DNA of 64,000 nucleotides from Acanthaster planci. Its lineage: Eukaryota > Echinodermata > Asteroidea > Valvatida > Acanthasteridae. Positions 57,301-61,943 of this stretch are shown one piece after another; position 1 is the first letter of the stretch, and each line of letters starts with the position of its first letter. The position numbers and the translations under genes are program-made. The notes beneath the pieces were generated by a model. It searched no databases, had not been told where the DNA came from, and was given only the letters and a program-made list of their open reading frames with translations. The DNA is taken from contig NW_019091455.1 of assembly GCF_001949145.1 (NCBI RefSeq), positions 299,017 to 363,016 of the forward strand, written 5' to 3'.

Positions 57301-57665
57301 TAAGCATAAATAAAGTTTAAACATTTCTTTTCTAAAAATGGGTACCACTTGATACACCGCCGGAGAGACAACTCTCCAGAAATATCTTGGTATATTGATG
57401 CGTAGACATAACTTTGGACTTTGGTGATTTTTTTTAAGATGGAGACGATGAAGATGACGAGTTGGTCATGGTCGATGAGGAAGAGGAATTAGAGCAGGCC
57501 TCGGCCGTTGAGATGGCTCAGCCTGCCGGCAAGAAGAGGAAACTGTCGGCCGATGAGGGCAACTCCACGATCACAGCACCCCCCATGCCAGCCAAGAAAG
57601 CCAAGATGGCGCAGCCCGCTAACGTGGAGGACGAAGACGACGATCTGGTTGTGCTGGATGATTGA
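15313..57665 (+). CDS. UBA2: SUMO-activating enzyme subunit 2 (17 exons, complete)
   Basis: Catalytic subunit of the SUMO E1 (SAE1-UBA2): it adenylates SUMO, captures it as a thioester and passes it to UBC9, mainly in the nucleus. Exons: 15313-15456, 19998-20081, 20582-20652, 20981-21045, 21288-21388, 22526-22647, 23305-23497, 24406-24508, 26542-26687, 51427-51520, 52468-52580, 53131-53232, 53688-53741, 54391-54487, 55529-55631, 55995-56185 and 57439-57665. Phases join throughout (2010 nt, 669 residues; human 640). Visible parts: nucleotide-binding GAGGIG (26-31); zinc-binding ECYEC (159-163) pairing with CYVC in exon 12; catalytic Cys175 in [10 protein letters not shown]; ubiquitin-fold domain in exons 13-15; a low-complexity Ser/Thr-rich stretch; and an acidic tail with basic clusters KKRKL and KKAKM (likely NLS). 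It ends DDDLVVLDD. Intron 9 is 24.7 kb and hosts the antisense GPCR array. The start ATG has a good AAGATGG context. Confidence 0.97.
18877..19463. mobile_element. TTAA-flanked piggyBac-like MITE, copy 1 (gapped)
   Basis: The left end is CCACTTCGTGCCGGGG, preceded by TTAA (18873-18876). The right end is CCCCAGCAGAAGTGG, followed by TTAA (19464-19467). Inverted ends plus a TTAA target duplication are the piggyBac signature. A second copy at 38811 shares about 110 bp of left sequence. The middle is an assembly gap, so true length and any coding content are unknown. Confidence 0.7.
18996..19435. other. Assembly gap (440 N)
   Basis: Unknown bases inside a TTAA-flanked repeat copy in UBA2 intron 1. 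Any open frame crossing it is an artefact. Confidence 0.99.
19636..19850. mobile_element. GGTCTTGTG dispersed repeat, copy in UBA2 intron 1
   Basis: One of three good copies of a short element. The left side reads CTTCACAAGACCACACAAGAG; the core contains GAATTCAAGTCACAAGCTG. The right side is ACTTGTGACTGGTCTTGTGC ending in GATGGTCTCGAC. The left CACAAGACC words are the inverse of the right GGTCTTGTG words, giving a foldback plan. It aligns along most of its length with 56596-56790. Confidence 0.65.
21590..22070. repeat. GGTCTTGTG element with expanded 12-bp minisatellite arm
   Basis: Same family as 19636-19850, but the right arm is expanded into about 30 tandem copies of a 12-bp unit with consensus ACTGGTCTTGTG (about 21690-22050). 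Frequent variants include GGTGGTCTTGTG and GGTCCTGTGTCT. Because 12 is a multiple of 3 and no stop occurs, the array makes a spurious 135-codon frame of Val-Thr-Gly-Leu type repeats. It lies in UBA2 intron 5 and shows no sign of being coding. Confidence 0.8.
24875..25254. mobile_element. TTAA-type MITE, second family, copy 1
   Basis: A 380-bp element in UBA2 intron 8. Its right end is GCGTCAAGGGG followed by TTAA (25255-25258). Its left end is a mutated form (CCGTTTCTCACCGGGAAGC, preceded by TCAA). It aligns with 54628-55005, whose ends are intact. The copy here is ungapped and supplies the internal sequence missing there. No coding capacity was seen. Confidence 0.7.
28570..29499 (-). pseudogene. 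GPCR pseudogene 1 (full length, several lesions)
   Basis: Full-length but broken member of the array. It starts at an ATG at 29499-29497 (MASNSS, compare MANNAS), then shifts frame before TM1. TM1-TM2 are then readable ([19 protein letters not shown]). Two in-frame stops lie in the TM3 region (near 29222 and 29180). TM3 to TM5 resumes ([22 protein letters not shown]). A further frame change falls in intracellular loop 3 near 28910. TM6-TM7 is readable again ([19 protein letters not shown]), and the C-tail keeps [12 protein letters not shown] but has lost the stop codon. The closest intact relative by eye is the gene at 47074-48036. Its 5' flank also matches that gene and the one at 30869. Confidence 0.85.
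30869..31828 (-). CDS. Rhodopsin-type GPCR, array gene A (intronless, 319 aa)
   Basis: Seven-transmembrane receptor, plasma membrane, ligand unknown. Visible: N-glycosylation site NNAS at residues 3-6; TM1 about 24-48 with Asn40 (1.50); TM2 SLTISDL with Asp68 (2.50); Cys95 (3.25) pairing with a loop-2 cysteine, Cys171; Trp147 (4.50); TM6 motif GWVP (246-249). The DRY site is Asp-Leu-Tyr (119-121), so Arg3.50 is missing. The NPxxY site is NVVIF (281-285), so Pro7.50 is Val and Tyr7.53 is Phe. Position 3.32 is Ser102, not the Asp of amine receptors. A cysteine cluster (KCNCC) near the C-terminus may be palmitoylated. The frame is unbroken and intronless inside a UBA2 intron, antisense to it. 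The first 123 bp of this gene region are identical to array gene C. Confidence 0.93.
   Translation of the reverse strand: MANNASLDDMPAFEGHEWTVMRTLTVTIYIPTAILILTLNPLCLVVLGRVTNIQPTSKIFMASLTISDLCTGVFDLIPEVVSLIVGYWPFGSFLCYVYVALSYLFYSLCFLSMLLLFIDLYLAIVHCLHYPRLVTINRSRIALLCSWMIAAIVSTLSTVLENQSQYEEFRCNVLNNIGIHLTISGLVAFGLVSILAMYLHILVISRRQARRIAQENRPAEGGIPPKRISTKSFSTVAIMSAVVAVGWVPTTTVWALLHLDFFPLGEPKIVYTLYFTNNWLNVVIFGLRSKEFRQTLQGIVASGLGAIAGKCNCCRHLTE
31829..32280 (-). promoter_or_regulatory. Class 1 upstream region of GPCR gene A
   Basis: This 450-bp 5' flank aligns with the region upstream of gene D (48037-48590) and in part with that of pseudogene 1 (29500-29820). Shared blocks include GGGCAGCAGTGTGACACTG, ATCTTTCAAGAT, AGCTTGTCAGT and CAATAAAACTTCAATT. 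A promoter or 5' UTR role is inferred from position and retention; no core promoter element was identified. Confidence 0.5.
32419..32573. mobile_element. Short palindromic MITE, copy 1
   Basis: A 155-bp element with long inverted ends. The left end is CACAGTAGTGCGCCACCAAG then AGTTTGCA. The right end is TGCAAACT then CTTGGTGGCGCACTATTGTG. A related copy is at 59861-60004. Both keep internal CCAATC/GATTGGCCAAC words. No coding capacity. Confidence 0.75.
34195..34428. repeat. 14/15-bp minisatellite (CATACCACCTGTCC)n
   Basis: About 16 tandem copies of CATACCACCTGTCC or the 15-bp form with an extra C, ending in a C9 tract near 34426-34434. Open frames on both strands here are by-products of the repeat. 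It lies between GPCR pseudogene 2 and gene A, in sequence absent from the paralogous interval 48037-48813. Confidence 0.9.
34640..34950 (-). pseudogene. GPCR pseudogene 2 (3' fragment: loop 3 to C-tail)
   Basis: Minus-strand sequence matches only the last third of the array receptors. It contains a damaged loop 3 (PPAERGIP followed by a stop), TM6 ([12 protein letters not shown]), a TM7 remnant and a C-tail reading [13 protein letters not shown]1-TM5 are missing. The 3' flank (34480-34640) matches that of gene E (48700-48813). The 5' flank of gene E reappears at about 35130-35420, so an internal deletion joined the promoter side to loop 3. Confidence 0.8.
35130..35420 (-). promoter_or_regulatory. 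Orphan class 3 upstream region (GPCR pseudogene 2)
   Basis: This aligns with the flank upstream of gene E (about 49810-50090). Shared blocks are GCCAGATC(A/G)TAATTGA, ATGATCTTTT with GCTCAAT, and CCTACTGCTGCTT. It is the retained 5' region of the deleted receptor copy. Regulatory function is inferred only. Confidence 0.5.
35601..36560 (-). CDS. Rhodopsin-type GPCR, array gene B (intronless, 319 aa)
   Basis: Intact paralogue in the array, antisense in UBA2 intron 9. It has the same layout as gene A: NNAS glycosylation site, Asn40, Asp68, Cys95, Trp147 and a cysteine-containing tail (KCNSC). Divergent motifs are DLY at the DRY site, AWVP in TM6 instead of CWxP, and NVVIF at the NPxxY site. Position 3.32 is Ile102. 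Loop 3 carries [16 protein letters not shown], with a Gly where the other copies have Arg. The 5' flank (36561-36680) matches that of gene C (GCTCGCAGGTGCCAACCGCT, CTAACATAGTTTA), so B and C share a duplication origin. Ligand and coupling are unknown. Confidence 0.93.
   Translation of the reverse strand: MANNASLDDISVFQDEEWTVMRTLTVTIYIPTTILILILNPLCLVVLRRVSNIQPTSKIFMVSLTVSDLGTGVFEVAPKLISLIVGYWPFGLFLCYVHATLIYLFYCQCFLSLFFLTIDLYLAIAHCLHYPRLMTVNRSRIALLCSWMSAAIVSTLSIVLGNQKQYDQSQCIATISTAIHFTISVLVAFGLVSIMVMYLHISVISRRQAGRVAQENRPSEGGIPPQRTSTKSFYTIAIMSAVVAVAWVPTTVVWALFNSNFFPSDEPKIVYSLYYTNNWMNVVIFGLRNNEFRQILRSMLASGFSAIAEKCNSCSHPTE
36561..36700 (-). promoter_or_regulatory. Class 2 upstream region of GPCR gene B
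   Basis: Closely similar to the region upstream of gene C at 44580-44720: CATCAGAG, GCTCGCAGGTGCCAACCGCT, AACATAGTTTA and AATGCCAATTTGCCTGACAT. It is unrelated by eye to the class 1 and class 3 flanks. A promoter or 5' UTR role is inferred from position. Confidence 0.5.
37143..37386. mobile_element. MITE with about 60-bp inverted ends
   Basis: A 244-bp palindromic element. The left arm is GGGTAATTTCAGAAATTAGG, then GGTCCA, and ends in ACATCTGAC. The right arm is GTCAGATGTGACAGGGAC, then TGGACTCCTAATTTCTGG, then AATTACC. Flanks TGTATCTA and TGTATCAC may be a degraded 8-bp target duplication. No coding capacity. Confidence 0.65.
38594..38751. mobile_element. Long near-perfect hairpin element
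   Basis: Left arm (about 38594-38663) and right arm (about 38680-38751) are inverted copies of about 70 bp with few mismatches, around a 16-nt loop. Landmarks are GCTTTATCTCGCGG, AAAACTAGCCTCC and CATTCTATTTTCC on the left, and GGAAAATAGAATG, GGAGGCTAGTTTT and CCGCGAGATAAAGC on the right. A transcript would fold into a long double strand. It is most likely a palindromic MITE; a small-RNA source is possible. Confidence 0.75.
38811..39638. mobile_element. TTAA-flanked piggyBac-like MITE, copy 2 (gapped)
   Basis: Same family as 18877-19463. The left end CCACTTCATGCCGGGG is preceded by TTAA (38807-38810). The right end is CCCCGGCAGGAAGTGG, followed by TCAA, a mutated TTAA. More left-side sequence is readable than in copy 1. 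The centre is an assembly gap of 584 N, so coding content cannot be judged. Confidence 0.7.
38997..39580. other. Assembly gap (584 N)
   Basis: Unknown bases inside a TTAA-flanked repeat copy. The long open frames crossing it are artefacts of N translation. Confidence 0.99.
39951..41769 (-). pseudogene. Crypton-type tyrosine recombinase relic, interrupted
   Basis: Minus-strand remains of a tyrosine recombinase related to Crypton transposons and the DUF3504 proteins derived from them. The N-terminal part at 41769-41340 reads like the core-binding region ([16 protein letters not shown], then [15 protein letters not shown]) across frame changes. The catalytic part at 40740-40290 has [16 protein letters not shown], then [20 protein letters not shown] and IIAVSGHHS, the His-x-x-Arg box and final catalytic region. 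A stop follows (near 40315); the frame continues with [15 protein letters not shown], and a Ser/Thr-rich C-terminal part runs to 39951. At least one frameshift and two stops are present. The halves are separated by 40745-41200, which has inverted GAATATTCAAAT words and may be a nested insertion. Not functional as it stands. Confidence 0.7.
41923..42667. mobile_element. hAT-like element with perfect 8-bp target duplication
   Basis: A 745-bp element whose ends are CAGAGTTGTAACGAGTC and GACTCGAGTCATTACAACTCTG. It is flanked on both sides by TTATTCAT (41915-41922 and 42668-42675), a perfect 8-bp duplication typical of the hAT superfamily. Many GAGTCGAGTC words lie near both ends. The left-end motif recurs internally at about 42546, so 42546-42667 may be a solo short element or a rearranged arm. 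It is non-autonomous: no transposase was seen. A palindromic element is nested at 42243-42480. Confidence 0.85.
42243..42480. mobile_element. Palindromic MITE nested in the hAT-like element
   Basis: Inverted arms of about 75 bp. The left arm begins TCAATTTCATAGAGATGC and includes AAAAACCGTTGCTCAGTAAA. The right arm includes TGAGTAACGGTTTTTAACAC and ends AGCTCCATGAAATTGGC. A fragment of the same family lies at about 13180-13245 in the OTUD6B 3' region. Confidence 0.65.
42860..43040. repeat. Duplicated flank segment, copy 1
   Basis: Aligns with 45360-45520. Shared words in order are GGTCTATTTTGTTCT, TACACAT, TGTACAAGGCTGG, CTGTTCCTGT, ATGGTCA with TTTGAAAA, and TGGAGGCTACC/TGGAGGCTGCC. The copies lie downstream of GPCR genes C and D respectively, so they are probably part of the duplicated receptor unit. 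Confidence 0.6.
43620..44579 (-). CDS. Rhodopsin-type GPCR, array gene C (intronless, 319 aa)
   Basis: Intact paralogue. Motifs: NNAS at the N-terminus, Asp68 (2.50), Cys95 (3.25), Thr102 at 3.32, DLY at the DRY site (119-121), GWVP in TM6, NVVIF at the NPxxY site, and a KCNSC tail ending HYPTE. TM1 reads [10 protein letters not shown], so the Pro after Asn40 found in the other copies is Thr here. The gene is a mosaic. Its 5' flank and loop-2/TM5 region ([11 protein letters not shown]) match gene B. A 123-bp tract covering the first codons (44468-44590) is identical to gene A (31717-31839), and loop 3 to TM6 also follows A. Recent gene conversion is the simplest reading. Function unknown. Confidence 0.93.
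   Translation of the reverse strand: MANNASLDDMPAFEGHEWTVMRTLTVTIYIPTAILILILNTLCLVVLGRMTNIQPTSKIFMVSLTVSDLCTGVFEMMPDIISLIVGYWPFGSFLCSVHVALTYMFYCQCFLSLFFLTIDLYLAIAYSLHYPRLVTVLRSRIALLCSWTIVTMVSTLSIVLGNQKQYDQSQCNSTVSTAIHFTISGLVAFGLVSIMVMYLHILVISRRQARRIAQENRPAEGGIPPKRISTKSFSTVAIMSAVVAVGWVPTTVVWALFQLDFFLAGVPTVVYSLYFTNNWMNVVIFGLRNKEFRQTLQGMVAYGLGTIAGKCNSCHYPTE
44580..44720 (-). promoter_or_regulatory. Class 2 upstream region of GPCR gene C
   Basis: Matches the gene B flank at 36561-36700 almost base for base over GCTCGCAGGTGCCAACCGCT and CTAACATAGTTTA, although the coding start just inside it is of gene A type. No core promoter motif was identified. Confidence 0.5.
45360..45520. repeat. Duplicated flank segment, copy 2
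   Basis: Second copy of the segment at 42860-43040, lying 1.5 kb downstream of GPCR gene D. Between it and gene D (45540-47073) I see no further gene or clear repeat. Confidence 0.55.
47074..48036 (-). CDS. Rhodopsin-type GPCR, array gene D (intronless, 320 aa)
   Basis: Intact paralogue, one residue longer through extracellular loop 3. Motifs: NNAS, Asp68, Cys95, Val102 at 3.32, and Asp-Gln-Tyr at the DRY site (119-121). TM6 has GWLP. The NPxxY site is DVVIF, where Asp also replaces Asn7.49 (an NPxxY-to-DPxxY-type change is known in many class A receptors, but the Pro is missing here too). The C-tail is KCNSC then IHPTE. It is the most divergent of the A-D group in TM4-TM5 and is the intact gene closest to pseudogene 1 (shared [19 protein letters not shown]). 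The 5' flank is class 1. Ligand unknown. Confidence 0.92.
   Translation of the reverse strand: MANNASLGDMLAFSEEEWTVLRTLTVAIYIPTAILILTLNPLCLVVLRRVTNIQPTSKIFMVSLTVSDFGTGIFDMVADMISLIVGYWPFGSFLCYVHATLVYLFYCQCLLSLFFLTIDQYLAIAYCLHYPCLVTTQRSKILVLSSWTAVATVCILGTTLSDRSPYADFQCVNTVVTALDHTVSILALLGLVSILIMYLNILVIARRQARRIAQENRPALEGFPVRRTSTKSFARVVIMSVAVAVGWLPATIISTLGELGIYYQPGVIRVMHCLYFTNNWLDVVIFGCRNKEFRQTLQGMAANCLGTMSGKCNSCIHPTE
48037..48590 (-). promoter_or_regulatory. Class 1 upstream region of GPCR gene D
   Basis: Homologous to 31829-32280 upstream of gene A for about 500 bp. It is directly followed by the 3' flank of gene E, so D and E are only 776 bp apart. Regulatory role inferred. Confidence 0.5.
48813..49772 (-). 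CDS. Rhodopsin-type GPCR, array gene E (intronless, 319 aa)
   Basis: Intact paralogue and the most divergent coding sequence of the five. Motifs: NNAS, Asn39, Asp67, Cys94, Phe101 at 3.32, Asp-Leu-Tyr at the DRY site, canonical CWVP in TM6, NVVIF at the NPxxY site, and a tail of KCSAL ending HLTD. TM3-TM5 differ widely from A-D, but loop 3 is nearly identical to A and C at the DNA level (49050-49190), including [16 protein letters not shown]. This contrast suggests a conversion tract or unusually strong constraint. The 5' flank is class 3, shared with the pseudogene 2 locus. Ligand unknown. Confidence 0.92.
   Translation of the reverse strand: MANNASTDMTTFQEDDSPVLRAISVTIFIPTAILTLTLNPLCLVVLHRVTNIQPTSKIFITSLTVSDMGNGIFDLIPYTVLRGLGYWPFGSFLCYLRIILFNLFYLQSFLSLFFVTTDLYLAIAYCLHYPRLVTVKKARGITVCSWTTNLTISILATIFSDTSIYSSFKCNNTLNVAVDLAISGFVLLGMILILAMYLHILVISRRQARRIAQENRPAEGGIPPERISTKSFFTVAIMSAVVAVCWVPAIIIWFLHVLDTSYPDTLDIVANVLYFTKNWVNVVIFGLRNREFRQTLREVVASGLHAMAGKCSALIHLTD
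49773..50100 (-). promoter_or_regulatory. Class 3 upstream region of GPCR gene E
   Basis: Aligns with 35130-35420 (see that entry). It marks the 5' end of the array; no further receptor sequence is seen between here and UBA2 exon 10 at 51427. Confidence 0.5.
51765..52040 (+). mobile_element. Possible SINE in UBA2 intron 10
   Basis: Contains GTGTCCTTGGGTAGGGCACTT followed by TGCCCTCATTTGTTCCTC, a motif order I recall from tRNA-type SINE bodies of marine deuterostomes. No clear A/B boxes or tail were found, so this is tentative. Confidence 0.35.
52630..52720. repeat. Decayed GGTCTTGTG-family core
   Basis: Contains CAATCTCAGGTCACAAGTTG, then TGTAAACCAAGATTCCC and TTTGTC, aligning with the core of the copies at 19636 and 56596. 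The inverted GGTCTTGTG arms are missing. Confidence 0.45.
54628..55005. mobile_element. TTAA-type MITE, second family, copy 2 (intact ends, gapped)
   Basis: Left end CCCCTTCGCCCCGGGA preceded by TTAA (54624-54627). Right end TCCCGGCGTCAAGGGG followed by TTAA (55006-55009; the element's last base is 55005). Imperfect inverted ends with a perfect TTAA duplication indicate piggyBac-type mobilisation. It aligns with 24875-25254. A 70-N gap lies inside. Located in UBA2 intron 14. Confidence 0.8.
54779..54848. other. Assembly gap (70 N)
   Basis: Unknown bases inside the second TTAA-flanked family; the missing part corresponds to about 24995-25090 of the ungapped copy. Confidence 0.99.
55195..55460 (+). 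mobile_element. tRNA-type SINE copy in UBA2 intron 14
   Basis: Starts with a tRNA-like stretch (TTGCCGGTCCCGGGTTAAATT, a degraded box B), then CCGGGGTTTTCTCCGAG and CGGTTTTCCTCCC. The GGTTTTCCTCCC core is shared with the copies at 735 and 1990, so the three form a family or superfamily with a common central domain. It ends about 70 bp before UBA2 exon 15. Confidence 0.6.
56596..56790. mobile_element. GGTCTTGTG dispersed repeat, copy in UBA2 intron 16
   Basis: Compact copy of the foldback-like family. The left arm has GACCACACAAGACCAGCAC repeated words. The core is CACAAGCTGTTCAAATGAAC. The right arm is GGCTGGTCTTATGC ending GATGGTCTCGAC. It aligns along most of its length with 19636-19850. 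Confidence 0.65.
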
Positions 57666-60600
57666 GAGAGTGGCAAACAAAAGGGGAGAGAGGAGGACTG
57701 AGATGATTAAAAGTCTTTACAAAGGGACTACTTTCAATGGGAGAATTGAAAAATGGTTTTAGAGGACACTAGAATGCAACTTTACCATGCATCTGTGGTT
57801 ACATATGTTCCTCTATAATGCAGATGCTACAAGGTTGTGCTGACAGTGTTCAGAAGTTGGTCGTGTGCCCCACACCACATGTGTACTTACGGCATCTGAT
57901 GTGCGACTTCTACTCTTGCATCATGTTGCTGACAATCAGGATTTTATCGCAACTCTTGGGAGATTGAATATCAATGTCAATGAAGAGCGCTTTGTTGTCT
58001 TCACTGAGTGTTCTTTTTGCACCCGTTAAATGGGTACATTGACATTTGTAATTTTGTAGCAAAACGTGTTGAGAAATATTTGTTCTTCAAAAGTTCCTTG
58101 TCTTTCTGAATTGTTTTGAGTTTTTTTGGCGTCATTACTTTTAGAAGCATATAGGAACCTTTGAGAACTGCTGGTCAGGTTTCTATCATTGACCTTTTAG
58201 TGAAATACCAATTGATTTTGCCTGATACCCATGATCTATTTTGTGCATAGGATACCAGGCAGATTTGGTTATTGCTCTAGAAACCCGAACCCCCCCACAG
58301 AGCAGTATTAAAAACAATTCATCATAGTTTGAGAGAGATAGAATTAATCACTTGTCTCGAGGCAAAGGCTGATTTGACTTCTGATGTGAAGCCTGCATTA
58401 AGGAAGTTTCTAATGGTAAGCAAAGCTCTGCCGGTAGCAAATTCTCTCACCAAAAAAATCTGGGAACCAACCATGAATAGAGTACCTCGTTGCTTTTTTA
58501 CTGATCCCATGTTGTTACTACAACAAACCTTTTTGTTTGTGAAGGATATTTACAAAGCAGCTATTGATGATCCCAGGCCTGGCCACAGACTCTCCAGCTT
58601 GGGGTCACATGCACAAAACAGGGTTTAAACTCTCTTGTTTGAATTTAATTATTCAAAAAAAAGGACTGAATTTCCCTCGATAGGCTTCTTCGAAGGTCTA
58701 TATATGTAACTACAATGCTTTAGGTAGGCTGTATGCATATTTTCCTCATGCCTCTTAACAGTGAAGATCTGAAATTTTCATTTGAGCGAGAGCAGTTTTC
58801 AATGTCTTTGCTGAGCTGTTAGCGCCCATTTTATGTAGCATTGTACATTAATGATGGTCTGTGTATTTATTGCCAAAAGTACATGTGATAATCTTTATAC
58901 GGTAGCTTATCGGTCATACACAAATTATGTCGGCAGTCCATGCATTTTTTGCAATGTTTGTATTGTGATTTTAACAAATGTGAAACTTGGTCTCACTGTC
59001 AGGGTTTAGATCTTTGCCATTTAATTCTTTTGTAATTATATAAAAGGGTTCTGATTATGCAATGGTGAGAGTATGCATAATCTTTCTTGTAGCCATAAAG
59101 CTACAAAAAAAAATCAAAAAGGTATTTGAAATACTTTTGACATACACTGTCTAGTTGAGGTAATGGGTCAACATTTTGTGAAGTGGTCGTATGAATGGAT
59201 GGTTTTTTTTACTCTATAATTATGATTAGTTTGGGTCAGGTATTGTTTTGCATTAAACAGCACAGGGAGAAAAAGTAGTCCAGTTTTCATGGTTTCGTTT
59301 TTTGAATTCTTCATGTTTTGTTCAGTATTTGGAAATTTGCTCAGAGCTTTTTTTATATAGAAAATGTTACTGTGAACAAAAACCCACAAGAGATGGAACT
59401 AGGTCATGAACTAATACGGGCAATATAGCTCTATAAGGTCGAGTTCGGGCAGCCTGTTGTTGACACGGGTTTCTTGTTCGAACGGCGGGAACACGATCAA
59501 GAACACTGTTCTCGGAACAGGTTCACACACCTCCTCCTCGTAGCGGTTTTACGAGAACACACGAAAAAACACGTGAGATTTCGATTTTTGAACAGCCGCA
59601 AAAAAATAGCGAGATGACTCATAAAGCCGGATATTATGGGAAGTTTTACAAAATCAACAATAATCATTTTCCATAGCAAAGAAATTAGTGTTCCATTTTA
59701 CACAGAAAATAATTCAGATGTGGAAAGCAGATGCTTTGAAAGCACATTCTCTTTGTGGAAGAAAGACACGAATAGTTTCCTTTCTAAGTGTTCAATTTTG
59801 AAGTGAGACATATTCTTCCTTTTCAATTTCATGGCTGTAATGAAGGTACAAAATACGGGAGATTCACAATAGTGCGCCTCCAAGAGTTTGCAATGTGCTG
59901 GCCAATCTGTTGACCCAGTGCCCATTTGGAAAGGGTCAACAGATTTCATGTGTTGTGATTGGCCAACGCGTTGCAAACTCTTGGCGAGCACTATTGTGAA
60001 TCACCCATATTGTGACCAGATATGCAGGCTAGTAGCCCATCATCATTGGGGCTTCCAGCTCTTATGCACCACGGATGTTGTAAAAATTTTAAGTTTTTAG
60101 GACATCCGTGTGGAGCACACACTAATTTTTAGACTCAATTTCAGGTTATCTTCACATTTTGACACCCATATGTTAACCGCTCTCCAAAAAAGGGTAATGA
60201 GTCGTGCAATATCAAAACATGTTATGGCCTATTTTATTTAGAGAGGGAAAAATTTCTTCGAAAATGTGATTTTGTTTTTTTTTTCCTTTAATGCTCCTAT
60301 GATATTTTATGATATTTACATTTTCAGAATTTGTGACTACAAACATGGATACCAATGAGTAAAGATGAAAAATGGATCATTCAGTAGGAAATCCTGTATA
60401 GCATTGTGTTTCCAAACCCTACACTTTATGAGCTTTTGCTTGAAAAGCGCTTTTATTGAATCTGAAAATGTGGATATTGAAATGTCTTTACACCACACCG
60501 TAACGCAGTGCACTACAGTGGTCATTCATGTAGCATGTGATGTGATGAATCCAGTCATATCAAAAACTCATAACCTGAATCTGTCGACTTATTACCCATT

Positions 60601-61943
60601 TTTCTAGAGCCGGTCACATATGAGAAATCTCTCTCACACAAAACTTTAACAATGAAAAACAAGTAATTTGCTCAGCACAACTGTGTCTGTCGTCACTGAA
60701 AGCATGTATGCCGGAACAAAACAGCTCTGTTCATACAAAACAACCTCCATTTAAGACACTTAATATCATCACTTTGATTAAAAAAAAAGAAACACCTCAT
60801 CTTTTTGTTTTTTTAAATGTCACTAAATTTATGATAGAAATAACGGGATTCACAGCCCCGTTTATGATAGACTAGGTTTTGTTGGGTATTGCGAATTAAT
60901 ATTCACTGTGGAGCACTTGATAATTTTGATGTTTTCATTCTAAACAAAAACAAACAAAAAATAGGACAGAACGTTGACTAATCAAAATTGCTGTGTAGTT
61001 GGTTTGGTTGAAATCACTTTTGCTAATATCATTCGTCTAATGAAGCAAGGAACTGCAGCTCGAAACTTTTTGGAAAGTCAAGATGATGTCACCCCCCCCC
61101 CTTCTTCGGTCGAACTTAAATAATGTCTTGTTACCAAATACACTAAACGGTGAACGCTTACTGCTGTGAACTAGTCTGGTTGCACCATTCTGTGCACAAT
61201 GTCATGTCAGTGACTGTATTCGGCGGCCCGCGGAGGCGGGTCCGGTAATCCTAGTTGAAAGTGAGCAACATGAACAAGCATCAAAGGAAACGTAAATTGA
61301 CATTTGACAAGTAAGTATTAGTGACTACAGAAATGACGTTAGTAGCCTACGAGTGTTTGAAGGTGTAATTTCTAGAAACTTTCTTCAAGTTCAACATTGT
61401 TTAACCCGGTTTTTGATGTCCAGTTTCCGGACCCGTAAAAAATAGATAGGTCATGTTGGTGCACGGTTGGTGCAATTGTTGTCTATGCTTTATGTAGTTA
61501 GAGCAGCAAAGCAGTAGGCCTAGGCCTACTTCGAGAAGTCACCCTACTCCATCACGGAGTAGTGACTCTGAGTTCTCGAAGTAGGCTAGTAAAGCAGTAG
61601 CCCCACTCACTAGTCATGCTAGCGTGGCATGGACTCGGGCTACCGCTCCATCCTTAGGGATAGTTTCATGAATTCCATCAAGTTGATATACTTATGTTGG
61701 CATTCCCACTCATAAAATAAGATGAAATTTATCCAAGTTCCAAAGCAGTCATTTTGTTCAGATTGTTACACTGTTTAAGATTTTAACATACATGTACATG
61801 TATTTTTGGGATAACTCCATTGGCTTTCAGAACATTCATTCATCCATTTTTACTGGGTTTCAATTCATGTTAAAATGGTTGAAAGTTTACAATGTGCGCG
61901 GACTTTTCTTTTTTCAGATGGTAGTTAGAATGCCGGACTCGTC
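57666..61943 (+). other. UBA2 3' UTR and spacer to the PDPR-like gene
   Basis: No gene is seen in 4.3 kb. The first part is presumably UBA2 3' UTR; only ATTAAA-type candidate signals (for example near 57704) were noticed and none is convincing. At 59861-60004 lies the second copy of the short palindromic MITE. At about 61526-61588 an imperfect hairpin is formed by CTACTTCGAGAA and TTCTCGAAGTAG. The promoter of the next gene should lie near the right end. Confidence 0.5.
59861..60004. mobile_element. Short palindromic MITE, copy 2
   Basis: The left end is GATTCACAATAGTGCGCC then AAGAGTTTGCAA. The right end is TTGCAAACTCTTGG then GAGCACTATTGTGAATC. Related to 32419-32573, with which it shares inverted ends and the CCAATC/GATTGGCCAAC interior. 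Confidence 0.75.

Noticed and set aside
58329-58628. A 99-codon frame after UBA2
   Set aside because: It lies in the probable UBA2 3' region and shows no recognisable domain or codon pattern.
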